Positions 28,284 through 38,735 are shown, numbered from the stretch's first letter. The stretch is 54,787 bases of DNA from an uncultured Luminiphilus sp. (GCA_938091485.1 CALKMV010000017.1:1-54787), one strand, 5' to 3'. Numbers and translations: made by a program. Notes: generated by a model not told the origin, from the sequence alone.

Positions 28284-29165
28284 ATGAGAATTCTGCTATT
28301 CATGGCGACCAATATCGCCGTTCTGGTGCTGATCAGCCTGATTTTCAGCTTGTTCGGACTGGAGGGCATCCTTGTCAATAACGGCGTCGACCTGAACCTG
28401 AGCAGCCTGCTCATTTTCTGCGCTCTCTTTGGTATGACCGGCTCTGTATTCTCGCTGCTGCTCTCCAAGTTCTTGGCAAAAAGGGGGACGGGAACCCAAA
28501 TTATTGAGACGCCGGGCAACGCCGACGAACAATGGCTTATCGACACTGTGGATAGTCTCGCTCGCGACGCCGGCATTGGTATGCCGGAAGTGGGCATCTT
28601 CCCCTCAGATGCCGCCAACGCCTTTGCGACCGGATGGAATCGCAATAACGCACTGGTCGCAGTGAGTACCGGCTTGCTGAGGCGCTTTGATAAGGAGGAG
28701 ACTCGCGCAGTCCTGGCACACGAAATTGGTCATGTTGCCAATGGCGACATGATTACGCTGGCGTTGATTCAGGGCGTACTGAACACCTTCGTTATGTTCT
28801 TTGCTCGCATTATCGGGCACACCGTTGACCGGGTCGTATTCAAAAACGAGCGAGGTTATGGATTTGGCTACATCATCGTCACTCTCTTGGCTCAAGTTGT
28901 GCTCGGCATTCTGGCCAGCATGATCATCATGTGGTTCTCTCGCTACCGGGAGTACAGAGCGGATGCGGCAGGTGCGCAACTTGCCAGCACCGCGGGCATG
29001 ACTGCCGCACTGATGCGATTAAAAGCCGAACAGGGTTTGCCTCAGGATTTACCCGGTGAAATGACCGCTTTCGGCATTCGATCACACGCTGGCTCGGGCT
29101 TGCAGGCTTTGCTGCGCTCGCACCCGCCGTTAGACGACCGAATCAGGGCGCTGCAAGCCGCATGA
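28284..29165 (+). CDS. htpX: Membrane protease HtpX
   Basis: MRILLFMATNIAVLVL; NAFATGWNRNNALVAVSTGLL; VLAHEIGHVANGDM zinc motif. Confidence 0.97.
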   Translation: MRILLFMATNIAVLVLISLIFSLFGLEGILVNNGVDLNLSSLLIFCALFGMTGSVFSLLLSKFLAKRGTGTQIIETPGNADEQWLIDTVDSLARDAGIGMPEVGIFPSDAANAFATGWNRNNALVAVSTGLLRRFDKEETRAVLAHEIGHVANGDMITLALIQGVLNTFVMFFARIIGHTVDRVVFKNERGYGFGYIIVTLLAQVVLGILASMIIMWFSRYREYRADAAGAQLASTAGMTAALMRLKAEQGLPQDLPGEMTAFGIRSHAGSGLQALLRSHPPLDDRIRALQAA

Positions 29166-30235
29166 ACCCCGTCAAGATCGGGGTGACCTGCCTCGCGGCA
29201 CTGGCGCTGCAGTGGCAGGGTCCTCTGCTTTCCGCACAAGACGCACCGGACTATTTGAGCTTCTCAACTGATGACGAAGCCAATACCACCGAGGTCTTTC
29301 AACGCGCGAGCCCAGCGGTTGTTTTTGTGACCTCCAGTGAGCTCCGCCGGCAACGCTTTACCCGCAACGTCATGGAAATCCCACGCGGCGCCGGGTCGGG
29401 CTTCGTATGGGATGCCAGTTCCGGGCTTGTCGTGACCAACTACCACGTCGTCGCCGGCGCTGATCGTCTGGCCATCACATTAGCGGACGAAGCATCCTTT
29501 CAGGCAGAGGTCGTAGGCCTCGCGCCCGAGAGAGATCTGGCCGTACTGCGCATGATCGAACCACCGGATAACCTCACTGAATTACCACTCGGTGACTCCT
29601 CTGAGCTCTCGGTCGGCCGCAAAGTCATGGCCATCGGCAACCCCTTTGGACTCGATACCACTCTCACGGTTGGCGTGATCAGCGCCCTGGACCGGGAAAT
29701 CCAATCTCCAAGTAATCGCACCATTCGAGGGGTCATCCAAACGGATGCGGCGATCAATCCCGGCAACTCTGGTGGCCCACTGCTCAATTCTTTAGGGCAA
29801 CTGGTCGGTGTCAATACCGCGATCTACTCACCGAGCGGAGGCAGCGCAGGCATTGGCTTTGCGATCCCGGTAAATACGGTTATTGAAGTCGTTCCACAAC
29901 TGATCGCCTTCGGGAAAATTATGCGCCCTGTGCTGGGCGTCGAACTGGCATCGGATCGTTGGCTAAGGCGTTACCGGGTCGACGGCGTCCCGATCGTCAG
30001 AACCTACCGTGGGTTTCCCGCCGAAACAGCAGGCATGGTGGGGGCGAGAAGAGGGTCTCGGGGCGAGATTATCCTCGGTGACGTCATTATAGAGATCGAC
30101 GGAGAGCAGGTTGCCAACAACGATGAGTTTCTCTCGGCCATGGAAAAGCACCGCGTTGGTGACACCATCGACGTTGTCACGACACGTGAAGGCGAGGAAA
30201 AACGGTTTACGGTTGAACTGTCGGAAGTGCAGTAG
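29162..30235 (+). CDS. S1C-family (DegS/DegP-like) serine protease with PDZ domain
   Basis: GAGSGFVWDASSGLVVTNYHVVAGAD; RDLAVLRM; QTDAAINPGNSGGPLLN; C-terminal PDZ. Confidence 0.93.
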   Translation: MNPVKIGVTCLAALALQWQGPLLSAQDAPDYLSFSTDDEANTTEVFQRASPAVVFVTSSELRRQRFTRNVMEIPRGAGSGFVWDASSGLVVTNYHVVAGADRLAITLADEASFQAEVVGLAPERDLAVLRMIEPPDNLTELPLGDSSELSVGRKVMAIGNPFGLDTTLTVGVISALDREIQSPSNRTIRGVIQTDAAINPGNSGGPLLNSLGQLVGVNTAIYSPSGGSAGIGFAIPVNTVIEVVPQLIAFGKIMRPVLGVELASDRWLRRYRVDGVPIVRTYRGFPAETAGMVGARRGSRGEIILGDVIIEIDGEQVANNDEFLSAMEKHRVGDTIDVVTTREGEEKRFTVELSEVQ

Positions 30236-30241
30236 CGCTTT

Positions 30242-31645
30242 TTAGTCGTTGATATGGTGTGGCCAACTGGCTGGGTCGAGCACCTCGTCCGGCAGCTGAT
30301 CACTGCTGAATCTGGGCGCCTCTCCGGCTTCCAGTTGTCGCTCAAAATGCCGCAGCAATGACATAGCAATGGGGTACAGCGCCCAAAGTGCCAGCAGATT
30401 GGTCAATGCCAGGAGCGCCATAGTCAGATCCGCAAAACCGAATACTGTTCCGAGATCCTGAACCGATGCCCACGCGATCATGGTCAACACCGCCAGTCGG
30501 AACAGGAAAATCGCTCTCGGTCCCGTCCGCTCGAAGTACGCGATACTGTTCTCACCTAGGAAACTGTTGTACGCGATCGTTGTGGTCGCAAATAACACCA
30601 GCACAAGGCTTACAAGGGGCTCTCCCCAGGAGCCTACGTGTTCCGCCACCGCCATCTGAGTCATGACCACACCTTGAATCTGCGCTGATTCGGAGCCATA
30701 CGTGGAGGACATCAGGATGATCAGGGCAGTGGCAGTACACAAAATAATCGTATCGATAAACACGCTGAGAGATTGAACTAAGCCTTGAGACACAGGATGC
30801 GGTACGTCTGCTGCGGCAGCTACATTGGGCACGGTACCTAGGCCCGCCTCATTGGAGAACAGTCCCCTGCGCGCGCCTTGTGCAATTGCGGCAGCGACAC
30901 CCCCACCGACCGCCTGTTCAAGCCCCAACGCTGACGAGAGGATCAGCCACAAAGCGCTCGGAATCTCCCCGACGTTCAATGCCAAGACCAGCAGCGCGAG
31001 CATGAGGTAACCCACCACCATAGCGGGCACGATGACTTCAGAGACTAGCGCCAGACGCCGAATACCGCCGAACAAGATAACCGCCATGACCACCGTCATC
31101 ACCAGTCCACTCGTGAGGGCGGGAACGCCGAAGGCCGATTCGATCGAAGTTGTTACAACGTAACTTTGTACCGCGTTGAAGCCGAAGCCAATCGTTACCA
31201 ATAGCAGCAAGCTGTAGATCATGGGGAGTACCCGCCAGCCCAGTCCATAGCGCATGACATAGGCTGGACCGCCGCGAAACGTCTCCTCGCCATGACGCCT
31301 CTTGTACAGCTGGGCCAACGCGCACTCAAAGAGACTGGTGGCCATGCCCAGCAGAGCAATGAGCCACATCCAGAACAGTGCGCCTGGTCCACCCAAGGTA
31401 ATAGCCACTGCCACCCCGGCAATATTGCCACCGCCAACGCGCCCAGCAACACTGACCGTGAGTGCTTGAAAACTGGAGATACCTCGCTCGGAACCCCGCC
31501 ACTCGATATCAGATAACACCGCGAGGGTGTGGCGGAATAGCCTTATCTGAACACCTCTTGCGCCGATGGTGAAGCGCAACCCGACCAAGAGCAGCGCACC
31601 GATCAGCACATAGGACCAGAGCCAGTCTGTTAGGGTCATCAGCAT
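30242..31645 (-). CDS. Sodium:alanine symporter family (AGCS) transporter; ORF open to 31732
   Basis: GVQIRLFRHTLAVL...SSFQALTVSVAGRVGGGNIAGVAVAITLGGPGALFWMW; FRGGPAYVMRYGLG; QGARRGLFSNEAGLGTVPNVAAAADVPHP. Confidence 0.93.
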   Translation of the reverse strand: MLMTLTDWLWSYVLIGALLLVGLRFTIGARGVQIRLFRHTLAVLSDIEWRGSERGISSFQALTVSVAGRVGGGNIAGVAVAITLGGPGALFWMWLIALLGMATSLFECALAQLYKRRHGEETFRGGPAYVMRYGLGWRVLPMIYSLLLLVTIGFGFNAVQSYVVTTSIESAFGVPALTSGLVMTVVMAVILFGGIRRLALVSEVIVPAMVVGYLMLALLVLALNVGEIPSALWLILSSALGLEQAVGGGVAAAIAQGARRGLFSNEAGLGTVPNVAAAADVPHPVSQGLVQSLSVFIDTIILCTATALIILMSSTYGSESAQIQGVVMTQMAVAEHVGSWGEPLVSLVLVLFATTTIAYNSFLGENSIAYFERTGPRAIFLFRLAVLTMIAWASVQDLGTVFGFADLTMALLALTNLLALWALYPIAMSLLRHFERQLEAGEAPRFSSDQLPDEVLDPASWPHHIND

Positions 31646-31650
31646 GACAA

Positions 31651-32994
31651 TTAAATCAATCCGGTGATAAGGATCAGTGCCACCGCGGGCACCACGACAA
31701 ATCGCGTCAGTCCTCGCCAGAGGCCATACCACCGCGGATCGTCACGCAGCTCATCTTCGCTTTGATCGCGATGCATGAACCAGCCGGTGAATAACGCCAC
31801 CAACAAACCCGCCATGGGCAACAACAATTTGTCGTAAAGCGCTTCAGTAAGTTCATTAAAATTCATACCGAGCAAGCGATAGTCTTCCCATATGTTGTAG
31901 CTGAGCACCGAAATAACGCTCAGGCTAGTCACCGAGCCGACCACCAAGATCGTGCTGCGCTGACGCGACGTCCCAAGCTTTTCTTTCGTCCAGCTGGTCA
32001 CACTCTCCAACAATCCCACCATGGAAGTCACGCCGGCCACCGCCAACATAATGAAAAATAGCACCGCAAACACCGCACCGCCCGGCATTTGCGCGAACGC
32101 CACAGGCAGGGTCTGGAATATGAGGCCCGGCCCACTCGCCATATCTAGGCCAAAGTGAAAAACCGCCGGGAAAACCACGAAACCCGCCAATAAGGCGATC
32201 AGCGTATCGGCCAGAACGATTGTGCCCGCGCCACGTGTGATAGAAAAATCTCTGGGGAGATAGGCGCCGTAAGTCATCATGCCCCCCATACCCACACCAA
32301 TGGAGAAAAAAGCCTGGCCAACTGCCGCCAGAAACGTCGCGCCAGTGACCTTGCTGAAGTCAGGAGTGAACAACCACTCTAGTGTTTCGACAAAGCCACC
32401 CGCAAAATAGTTGTAGATACTCAGCCCGACGAGTAGCGAAAACATCAGCGGCATCATGATCGTCACGGCTCGCTCAATACCCGCAGTGACACCCGCATAA
32501 ATAATGCCACCAACCATCAGGTTACCCATCAGAGTCCACAACACCATGGACTGATTGTCAGCCAGCAAACCGGTAAACGTGGTCTCAGCCACACCGGCAT
32601 CAAAATCAGCAAAACCTGTCCCCAGTGCCCGCGCCAGATACCACAGCACCCAACCCACAACCACAGCATAGGTAATGGCAATGGTGTAAGCCGTTGCGAC
32701 ACCCATGCCACCGACTATTTTCCAGCCTTCAGTGCGGCCGGACTCTTTGGCCACCGCAGCCATAGAGGTAGGTGGGCTGCCACCTCCGCGCCTGCCGACC
32801 AGTAGCTCAGCCATGAGGCAAGGAATGCCGATGGCGATAGCGCAGAGAAGATAAATCACGATAAAAGCGCTGCCGCCATTCTCACCTGTCACATACGGGA
32901 ATCGCCAGATGTTGCCGAGACCCACTGCAAATCCGACCGATGCCATCACGAATGCGAAGCGGCTTGACCACACCGCGTTTCCAGTTGCCACCAT
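31651..32994 (-). CDS. Sodium-dependent (NSS/SNF family) transporter
   Basis: WSSRFAFVMASVGFAVGLGNIWRFPYVTGENGGSAFIVIYLLC; multiple TM. Confidence 0.95.
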   Translation of the reverse strand: MVATGNAVWSSRFAFVMASVGFAVGLGNIWRFPYVTGENGGSAFIVIYLLCAIAIGIPCLMAELLVGRRGGGSPPTSMAAVAKESGRTEGWKIVGGMGVATAYTIAITYAVVVGWVLWYLARALGTGFADFDAGVAETTFTGLLADNQSMVLWTLMGNLMVGGIIYAGVTAGIERAVTIMMPLMFSLLVGLSIYNYFAGGFVETLEWLFTPDFSKVTGATFLAAVGQAFFSIGVGMGGMMTYGAYLPRDFSITRGAGTIVLADTLIALLAGFVVFPAVFHFGLDMASGPGLIFQTLPVAFAQMPGGAVFAVLFFIMLAVAGVTSMVGLLESVTSWTKEKLGTSRQRSTILVVGSVTSLSVISVLSYNIWEDYRLLGMNFNELTEALYDKLLLPMAGLLVALFTGWFMHRDQSEDELRDDPRWYGLWRGLTRFVVVPAVALILITGLI

Positions 32995-33100
32995 GTGGGC
33001 GCCTCCTACCCGTCGCGCATCAGGAGTGCATCACTACCCAATGCGTCATTTATCATTTGCTGATCGTGCAAACTACGTGCCGGTCTGTGTAATAACAAGC

Positions 33101-33850
33101 TCACAACTGTCCCTGAAGGATAATGTCGAAACCCTCGGCACTGGGCGTCGCCAGCATTGCGACCGCTCTGCGAAAACTGTCGTCTCTGGCGACAGGCCCG
33201 CTACCCTGGAGATTCACTGAATAAGCCTCGGGCAAAACATTGAGTTCGCCCGCGAGCATCAATGCGCCGCCCTCAGTTTCGACAATGCCTTTTACACCTG
33301 CCTTGGCTGCAGACCCAGTCATATCGATCCGATAGTCCCCGAGGGGAATATCGCCACTATTCGCGGTCCAGGTCGCGCCGCGAAGGTAAGCAACCCCCTC
33401 AGCCCGAGACAATTTGCCATTAGCGAACTCAATGCGGTCGAAGTTACCGGAGAGTTTCCCTTCAAGGTACAGCGGAAACATCGCTCGGAGGATAGCGATG
33501 TCGATACTCACAGTCACATCACGAAGGCTCTGGCGACCCGACAACCCCGCGCCCGCTCGCGCCTGGAGAATCTGATCACCCCATTCACTGGTCACGGTTA
33601 ACGGTGTGCTCCACCCCAGTCGCCACGCTTGAAGCCGCCACTGCACGCGTCCCAACATCAGGGGTTTGCCATCCAACAATACCCAACCCCTGACTGCCTG
33701 GCCGGACCAGATCGTTCCTGTCACCCCTGTCAGTGCCACACTTCCGGGCAACAGGCCGGTAACTGCGCGAGCAGGAATCTGGGTCATCATGAGCGCAAAC
33801 AGCACCACTGCTGCCAACACTCGATAGTGGCGCACCAACCAACTCATCAC
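33101..33850 (-). CDS. gspN: Type II secretion system protein N
   Basis: ARAVTGLLPGSVALTGVTGTIWSGQA; last gene of gspC-N. Confidence 0.85.
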   Translation of the reverse strand: MMSWLVRHYRVLAAVVLFALMMTQIPARAVTGLLPGSVALTGVTGTIWSGQAVRGWVLLDGKPLMLGRVQWRLQAWRLGWSTPLTVTSEWGDQILQARAGAGLSGRQSLRDVTVSIDIAILRAMFPLYLEGKLSGNFDRIEFANGKLSRAEGVAYLRGATWTANSGDIPLGDYRIDMTGSAAKAGVKGIVETEGGALMLAGELNVLPEAYSVNLQGSGPVARDDSFRRAVAMLATPSAEGFDIILQGQL

Positions 33851-34315
33851 TTAGCTATCCGCAATTCGTAAAGTGGCATTGACCCCACCACTCTGGCCTG
33901 CGCTGGTGACAGAGGCATCCAGCACCGATAGCCCGGAAACAGCCTCTATCTGTTCGAGAAATCGCAGGAGATTGTCAAAGGCAACGCCCTCAAAGCGGAT
34001 TTGCACCTCACCTCGGCTATTCGGCTGCAGCCTCTTAACAGGCAGTCCATTGGCTTCACTAGCCTGACTGAGCGTTCGGGTCAGATTGAGATTCTGCTCG
34101 CCACCCCCGGCTCTGAGGGCGGTGAGCCGCTCCACCTTGAGATCAACTCGCACCAGTTTCTCTGCCAATACCTGATTGTTCTGGCTTAACTGCGATCGGC
34201 GGCCATCCAACTCAATGAAAATTACTTTCACAAAAAGCCAGAGCCCGAGCACACCGACAAGCACCATGAGCGCAATCTGGTCTCGGGTGGACAAAGATTC
34301 AAACCACTCTCGCAC
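33851..34315 (-). CDS. gspM: Type II secretion system protein M
   Basis: MREWFESLSTRDQIALMVLVGVLGLWLFVKVIF; synteny. Confidence 0.88.
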   Translation of the reverse strand: MREWFESLSTRDQIALMVLVGVLGLWLFVKVIFIELDGRRSQLSQNNQVLAEKLVRVDLKVERLTALRAGGGEQNLNLTRTLSQASEANGLPVKRLQPNSRGEVQIRFEGVAFDNLLRFLEQIEAVSGLSVLDASVTSAGQSGGVNATLRIADS

Positions 34316-34317
34316 GG

Positions 34318-35475
34318 TTAGATCCCCACTCGCAAACGCGCTACCACGCCATCTCTGCGCGCATTGGAGCTCTCGAGCTCTGCGTCTAACCCGCGCTGCC
34401 CAAGTTGGTCTCGGACTTGCTCCACTGACTGAAAGTCCGGCGCTAGTAAATTGACGCGGATATCACTCGCGCCACTAAAGTTAACCGATGTCAGCGTGAT
34501 GTCAGGTACCGCACCGGCGGCACTGAGCAATGTCACCAACACAGGAGTAAATACACGTTGCTGCGAACCCGCACCGAGTTCGGTCAACTGGCGATCGAGT
34601 TGCTTTTCCGCATCGACCACAGCGCCGCGCGGATTGACGCGCCGATAGCTGTCCTGAACCGCCTGCCGAAGCTGTAGGTTCTCAACCTTCAGTGATTGAT
34701 AGTCAGCAACAGAAACCCCCGTCTTCAAAATCAGAGCTACGCCCAGCGCCACCGCCACACTTTGCCACACCCCCCACCAGCGCATCAGGGGTAGCCGGGG
34801 AGCGAACTCACCCTGTCTCAGATCAGGTCCCGCCGGCACCGGATCAGTCAGGAGCAAGGCCTCTGATAAGCCGCCCTGCCGCCACTGCGTTTGTTGCCGC
34901 AGGTGACCCGGAATCGCCGCCATGGCAACCGCCTCATCCTGCCCGTAGGCCACCAGAACAACCTGCTCTGCATGCAGGCTGTTAAGAAGCGCTGACAATA
35001 ACGTGGCCTCGACTCGGGTTCCTTCAGCTTCACTCCATCTCACCAGCACTGCGTCGGACTCAAATAATAGGGTCCACTGCCCTTCCGTCCAAGGCAAACA
35101 CAGCGCCTCTGATACCCAGGGCACCTCTCTCAGTGACTCGGGTAGCTCATCCATCCACTGAGCGACTTTGGCTCGAGCAACAACGCTCACTGCATGATGT
35201 CCCTCATAGAGCGGCGTATGAGCAAAGTGTAAATCGGAGACATCCTCGAGCAATGACTCTTCAAGCATGAAAGGCAGGGCGCGCCGCAGGTGCTTCACTT
35301 CTTCGGCCGCCACCGGCACAGTCATGTTGCGGACCACGTCGGACGGCAGTGCCAAAAAAGTATTTTCCGGCAATCTGAATCCATCATCAGTCAAGCGTTC
35401 AGGGGCGGCACCGGGGCGCAACAGAAATCCCTGCCCCTGCTGCCAACGGACGACATTGATGTTCTCGGGATTCAT
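34318..35475 (-). CDS. gspL: Type II secretion system protein L (ORF open to 35649)
   Basis: PSDVVRNMTVPVAAEEVKHLRRALPFMLEESLLEDVSDLHFAH; synteny. Confidence 0.9.
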   Translation of the reverse strand: MNPENINVVRWQQGQGFLLRPGAAPERLTDDGFRLPENTFLALPSDVVRNMTVPVAAEEVKHLRRALPFMLEESLLEDVSDLHFAHTPLYEGHHAVSVVARAKVAQWMDELPESLREVPWVSEALCLPWTEGQWTLLFESDAVLVRWSEAEGTRVEATLLSALLNSLHAEQVVLVAYGQDEAVAMAAIPGHLRQQTQWRQGGLSEALLLTDPVPAGPDLRQGEFAPRLPLMRWWGVWQSVAVALGVALILKTGVSVADYQSLKVENLQLRQAVQDSYRRVNPRGAVVDAEKQLDRQLTELGAGSQQRVFTPVLVTLLSAAGAVPDITLTSVNFSGASDIRVNLLAPDFQSVEQVRDQLGQRGLDAELESSNARRDGVVARLRVGI

Positions 35476-35527
35476 CGGAAAAAACTTCGCAAAGGCAGTG
35501 CAGACCGATCTGATGACAATGTCGGGA

Positions 35528-36649
35528 TCATAGCTCGCCCTCAGAGCGAAAAACAGCGACGGTGCGCTCCGGCATCCGATGCAAAACGCTGAAGAGATGA
35601 CGTTCGCGTTCCACCAATTCGACCGTGGCGTCCAACAGGAACCAGTCACTTCTGATGTCCAGCAGCGGCTCTAATTCCGCCAGCTGCCGGCCCTCGAACA
35701 CCGGATCGATAAGTAAATCCGACACACTGTTGATCTCTCCCTCTCGTCGCAACATGTCGAGCCGCTCTGCCTCCATTTCGGGAAGCGGTAACATCTGGTC
35801 ATCAGCATTCAAAGCACGGAGCACGGGCAACGGGCTGGTCAAGATGTTTAGCCGGCCACCCGTTTCAGGCCACACGGTCACCATTGGCGCGAGTGCTCGA
35901 TAAATGGGTTCCGTCATGCCCCGTACCGCACGCAATTCGCTGACACTCGCCAAAGCGCGATTGGCAGGGAGATACGGATAATCGGCGTAACGGTATTCGG
36001 CGTCCTCTGCACCGCGCATCCTTCGCTCGGCATCAGAATCAATAAAATCAGTAATAGCGTCGGTCAGCGCCATCGCCTCGTCCAAAGATAACGACGCCTC
36101 ACCCAGAGACTGCAGGAGTCTGATCAACACCTTCTGTGGCGCAGTCCAGCGCTTCATATCGTCATTACTGAGCATCGGGGCACCAGCTGATCCGTCGCCG
36201 CTACTCGGCATATTTTCAGCGCCTTCCTCCGAATCAGTCGACTCATCACCCCCCGGATTCGAATGCGAAACCGCTGTACCCCCTGGCAATAGGTTGAGAT
36301 TCAATCTACCTTGCAGATCCTCAATTCCTCCACTCAACCATCCTCCGGCGTCGAGAGGATAAGGCGTCGGCGGTTGCGCCCAGATCTCGTTAAGGTTGTC
36401 GGAAGGCTCTTTAGCCCGGGCATCTTCGCGACTATCAGCCTGTAACGCGAGCGCCGCCAGACCCTCCGCCCCGATGAGATAAGCCCACGCCTGCTCCGAG
36501 AACAACTGGTTTGTGCCTCGCTGTAAAGTGAGGCTGAAATCGCGCTGCAGGCCGACCAAGAGTGCTGACACAAGCGCAAACACCAACATTGCCACTACCA
36601 GCGCGGCGCCATTCTGTGACGCATCAGGCTTAGGGGGAGGGCAAGACAT
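35528..36649 (-). CDS. gspK: Type II secretion system minor pseudopilin K
   Basis: QNGAALVVAMLVFALVSALLVGLQRDF; DAGGWLSGGIEDLQGRLNLNLL. Confidence 0.93.
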   Translation of the reverse strand: MSCPPPKPDASQNGAALVVAMLVFALVSALLVGLQRDFSLTLQRGTNQLFSEQAWAYLIGAEGLAALALQADSREDARAKEPSDNLNEIWAQPPTPYPLDAGGWLSGGIEDLQGRLNLNLLPGGTAVSHSNPGGDESTDSEEGAENMPSSGDGSAGAPMLSNDDMKRWTAPQKVLIRLLQSLGEASLSLDEAMALTDAITDFIDSDAERRMRGAEDAEYRYADYPYLPANRALASVSELRAVRGMTEPIYRALAPMVTVWPETGGRLNILTSPLPVLRALNADDQMLPLPEMEAERLDMLRREGEINSVSDLLIDPVFEGRQLAELEPLLDIRSDWFLLDATVELVERERHLFSVLHRMPERTVAVFRSEGEL

Positions 36650-37286
36650 AAGTCCTCCTCATCTCTCCCAGACCTGGCAATTCGATCGAGACCTCAACTG
36701 CCGCTGGCGGCGCTGGTGTCTTTCCGGGCTGGGACAAATCAGCGAGCCAGCTGTCCCGCCAGTTCCGACGGTCAATAACGTCGTTGCGATCGCTCTCTAG
36801 CTCCGACACCGACGCGAGGAAATGCAGCTCAAAGCGATCCACCTCTGTCAGCACCAGCGTCTCGATGGGCTCGGTCCCCGCGGTTCGATCAAGAACCGGA
36901 AAATAGCTCCGCCATAGATCTCCGTCCTCGAGCCACCAACGAACGCGCTGCAACGTGCTTCGTGGAGCCGCAGTCGAGTTATGCCAGCCAGCCCGAGTGA
37001 GCGTTAATGGGTCACTGGCCAGCTCCCCTCCCGTGAGCGCAGGCGCAATTTGACCAAATTCATCGACCACCGGCCGATTCGCAACCTGACGTAAATCCCG
37101 CGCAAGCAACGCCCATGTTTGATTAATTTCCTGTGCTCGTGAGCCCGCATCGCGCAGGCTTTCAGCGCCCGACAACGCGACAGACAATCCGTTGTAGGCG
37201 ATCACCGAGATCAAAGCGGTAATCGCCATGGCAATTAGCACCTCGACAAGCGTAAATCCCCTGGCCACTGAGCTAAGGCACGCCAT
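36630..37286 (-). CDS. gspJ: Type II secretion system minor pseudopilin J (ORF open to 37484)
   Basis: ARGFTLVEVLIAMAITALISVIAYNGLSVAL prepilin N-terminus. Confidence 0.92.
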   Translation of the reverse strand: MACLSSVARGFTLVEVLIAMAITALISVIAYNGLSVALSGAESLRDAGSRAQEINQTWALLARDLRQVANRPVVDEFGQIAPALTGGELASDPLTLTRAGWHNSTAAPRSTLQRVRWWLEDGDLWRSYFPVLDRTAGTEPIETLVLTEVDRFELHFLASVSELESDRNDVIDRRNWRDSWLADLSQPGKTPAPPAAVEVSIELPGLGEMRRTYVLPSP

Positions 37287-37731
37287 TGGCCCGTTCCTGT
37301 GCGAGAAAGCCGTCGAGAGTGTGGATAGGCGCGTCACGCCCATCCTGTGCATTAGAGACTCTAATTTCGTATCTAAAAAAGCCCGGCACCTGCGTCTCCT
37401 CACCCTCACTCCACCAGTACCAGTCTTGACCGGCGAGTTCTTCAGATCCCGACAGACGACCGTTTTGCAACCTACCTTTTGCACTCAGCACGAGTCGCAA
37501 CTCTGCAAGTCGATTGGCCGCAATCCATTGCGCCTGAGTCCGCTCCTCTAGATAACGTAATCCGTCGAGCTGCTGAGATAGCGTGAGTAATAGTGCCGGC
37601 AAGGCGACCGCCACAACGGCCAGCGCGACCATGACCTCAACCAACGTGAAGCCGCGACGCTCCATCGCTCCAAGCCCCACTGAGCCAAAAAACCTTTTCC
37701 GCACAGCGGAGTCAGTCGTCTTCATCAGCAA
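37273..37731 (-). CDS. gspI: Type II secretion system minor pseudopilin I (start may be 37665)
   Basis: MERRGFTLVEVMVALAVVAVALPALLLTLSQQL. Confidence 0.92.
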   Translation of the reverse strand: MLMKTTDSAVRKRFFGSVGLGAMERRGFTLVEVMVALAVVAVALPALLLTLSQQLDGLRYLEERTQAQWIAANRLAELRLVLSAKGRLQNGRLSGSEELAGQDWYWWSEGEETQVPGFFRYEIRVSNAQDGRDAPIHTLDGFLAQERANGVP

Positions 37732-38320
37732 GGCCCTTCGGCATCACAGTCATCCGACCCAAAAGATCCCATTCGAGTCGATACAGTAACTCGCCGGTCC
37801 GAGCATCCAGCCATTCGAGTGCGCCGGGGGTCACTTCGCCTCCAGCCCAGGTCACGATTTGAGGCGATAGTTTAAGGTCACGTTCATATGGCGACAGATC
37901 TGCCTCAGGCTGGCCCTCCAGAATCAGTCTGAGCTCATAACCATTCCCCAAAGCGAGAGGCGCAAAAATCTCTACCCCCTGCCGAGGAGACACCCAACCC
38001 TGATCAAAACGTTTCAGCCACACGCCCTCGTAGGCGGCTACCGAAGCCTCACGACTCCGGCCAATATAAAGGCCGTGATCTGCAGCAGATAACCCCGCCT
38101 CTGCACTTGCGTAAGAGAGCAGGCCTGACAGATACCGCACTTCCGCATCCAGTTCGAGATCGGCGCCGCCTCGACCCACATTGAGGCTCACCACTCCTGT
38201 TAGCAGCACAATGACAAACACCGCTACCAGAAGCTCGATAAGGCTGAAACCGCGGCCGCTCACCGGAGGTGCAACTGATCTGATGACACTCAGGAGGCGG
38301 CGATCAGGCGTCCGCCTCAT
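37712..38320 (-). CDS. gspH: Type II secretion system minor pseudopilin H (ORF open to 38368)
   Basis: GRGFSLIELLVAVFVIVLLTGVVSLNVG. Confidence 0.9.
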   Translation of the reverse strand: MRRTPDRRLLSVIRSVAPPVSGRGFSLIELLVAVFVIVLLTGVVSLNVGRGGADLELDAEVRYLSGLLSYASAEAGLSAADHGLYIGRSREASVAAYEGVWLKRFDQGWVSPRQGVEIFAPLALGNGYELRLILEGQPEADLSPYERDLKLSPQIVTWAGGEVTPGALEWLDARTGELLYRLEWDLLGRMTVMPKGLADEDD

Positions 38321-38735
38321 TCCAGTTACCGATGTCGGCATTCTGCCCCTCGCCGCCCGAAAGCCCATCAGCCCCCAGCGAATAGATATCGACCTCCCGA
38401 TACTCCCCGGGTGACAGATATAAGTAGGGACGACCCCAGGGATCCATTGGTAGCTCGGAGAGGTAGCCCCCTTGTTTGAAATTACGTGGCTCAGGGTCGA
38501 GTGTGCTCGGCGTTACCAGAGCTTCGAGACCCTGCTCGGTGGTGGGGTACACGAAATTATCCAGGCGATAGATCTTCAGCGCTGTTTCAATAGACTTGAA
38601 ATCAGCCTGAACCTTCTGGATGCGAGCGTCGTCCGCACTGTTGAGCACCGTTGGTGCAACAACGCTGATCAACAGCCCCATAATCACAAGAACCACCAAG
38701 ATCTCGATTAATGAAAAACCGCTGTGTTTGTTCAT
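38304..38735 (-). CDS. gspG: Type II secretion system major pseudopilin G
   Basis: GFSLIEILVVLVIMGLLISVVAPTVL...RLDNFVYPTTEQGLEALV...GGYLSELPMDPWGRPYLYLSPGEYREVDIYSLGADG. Confidence 0.97.
   Translation of the reverse strand: MNKHSGFSLIEILVVLVIMGLLISVVAPTVLNSADDARIQKVQADFKSIETALKIYRLDNFVYPTTEQGLEALVTPSTLDPEPRNFKQGGYLSELPMDPWGRPYLYLSPGEYREVDIYSLGADGLSGGEGQNADIGNWNEADA

Noticed and set aside
30236-30241. Terminator between the DegS-like protease and the AGCS symporter
   Set aside because: The convergent genes are only 6 bp apart and no GC-rich hairpin plus T-tract is visible.
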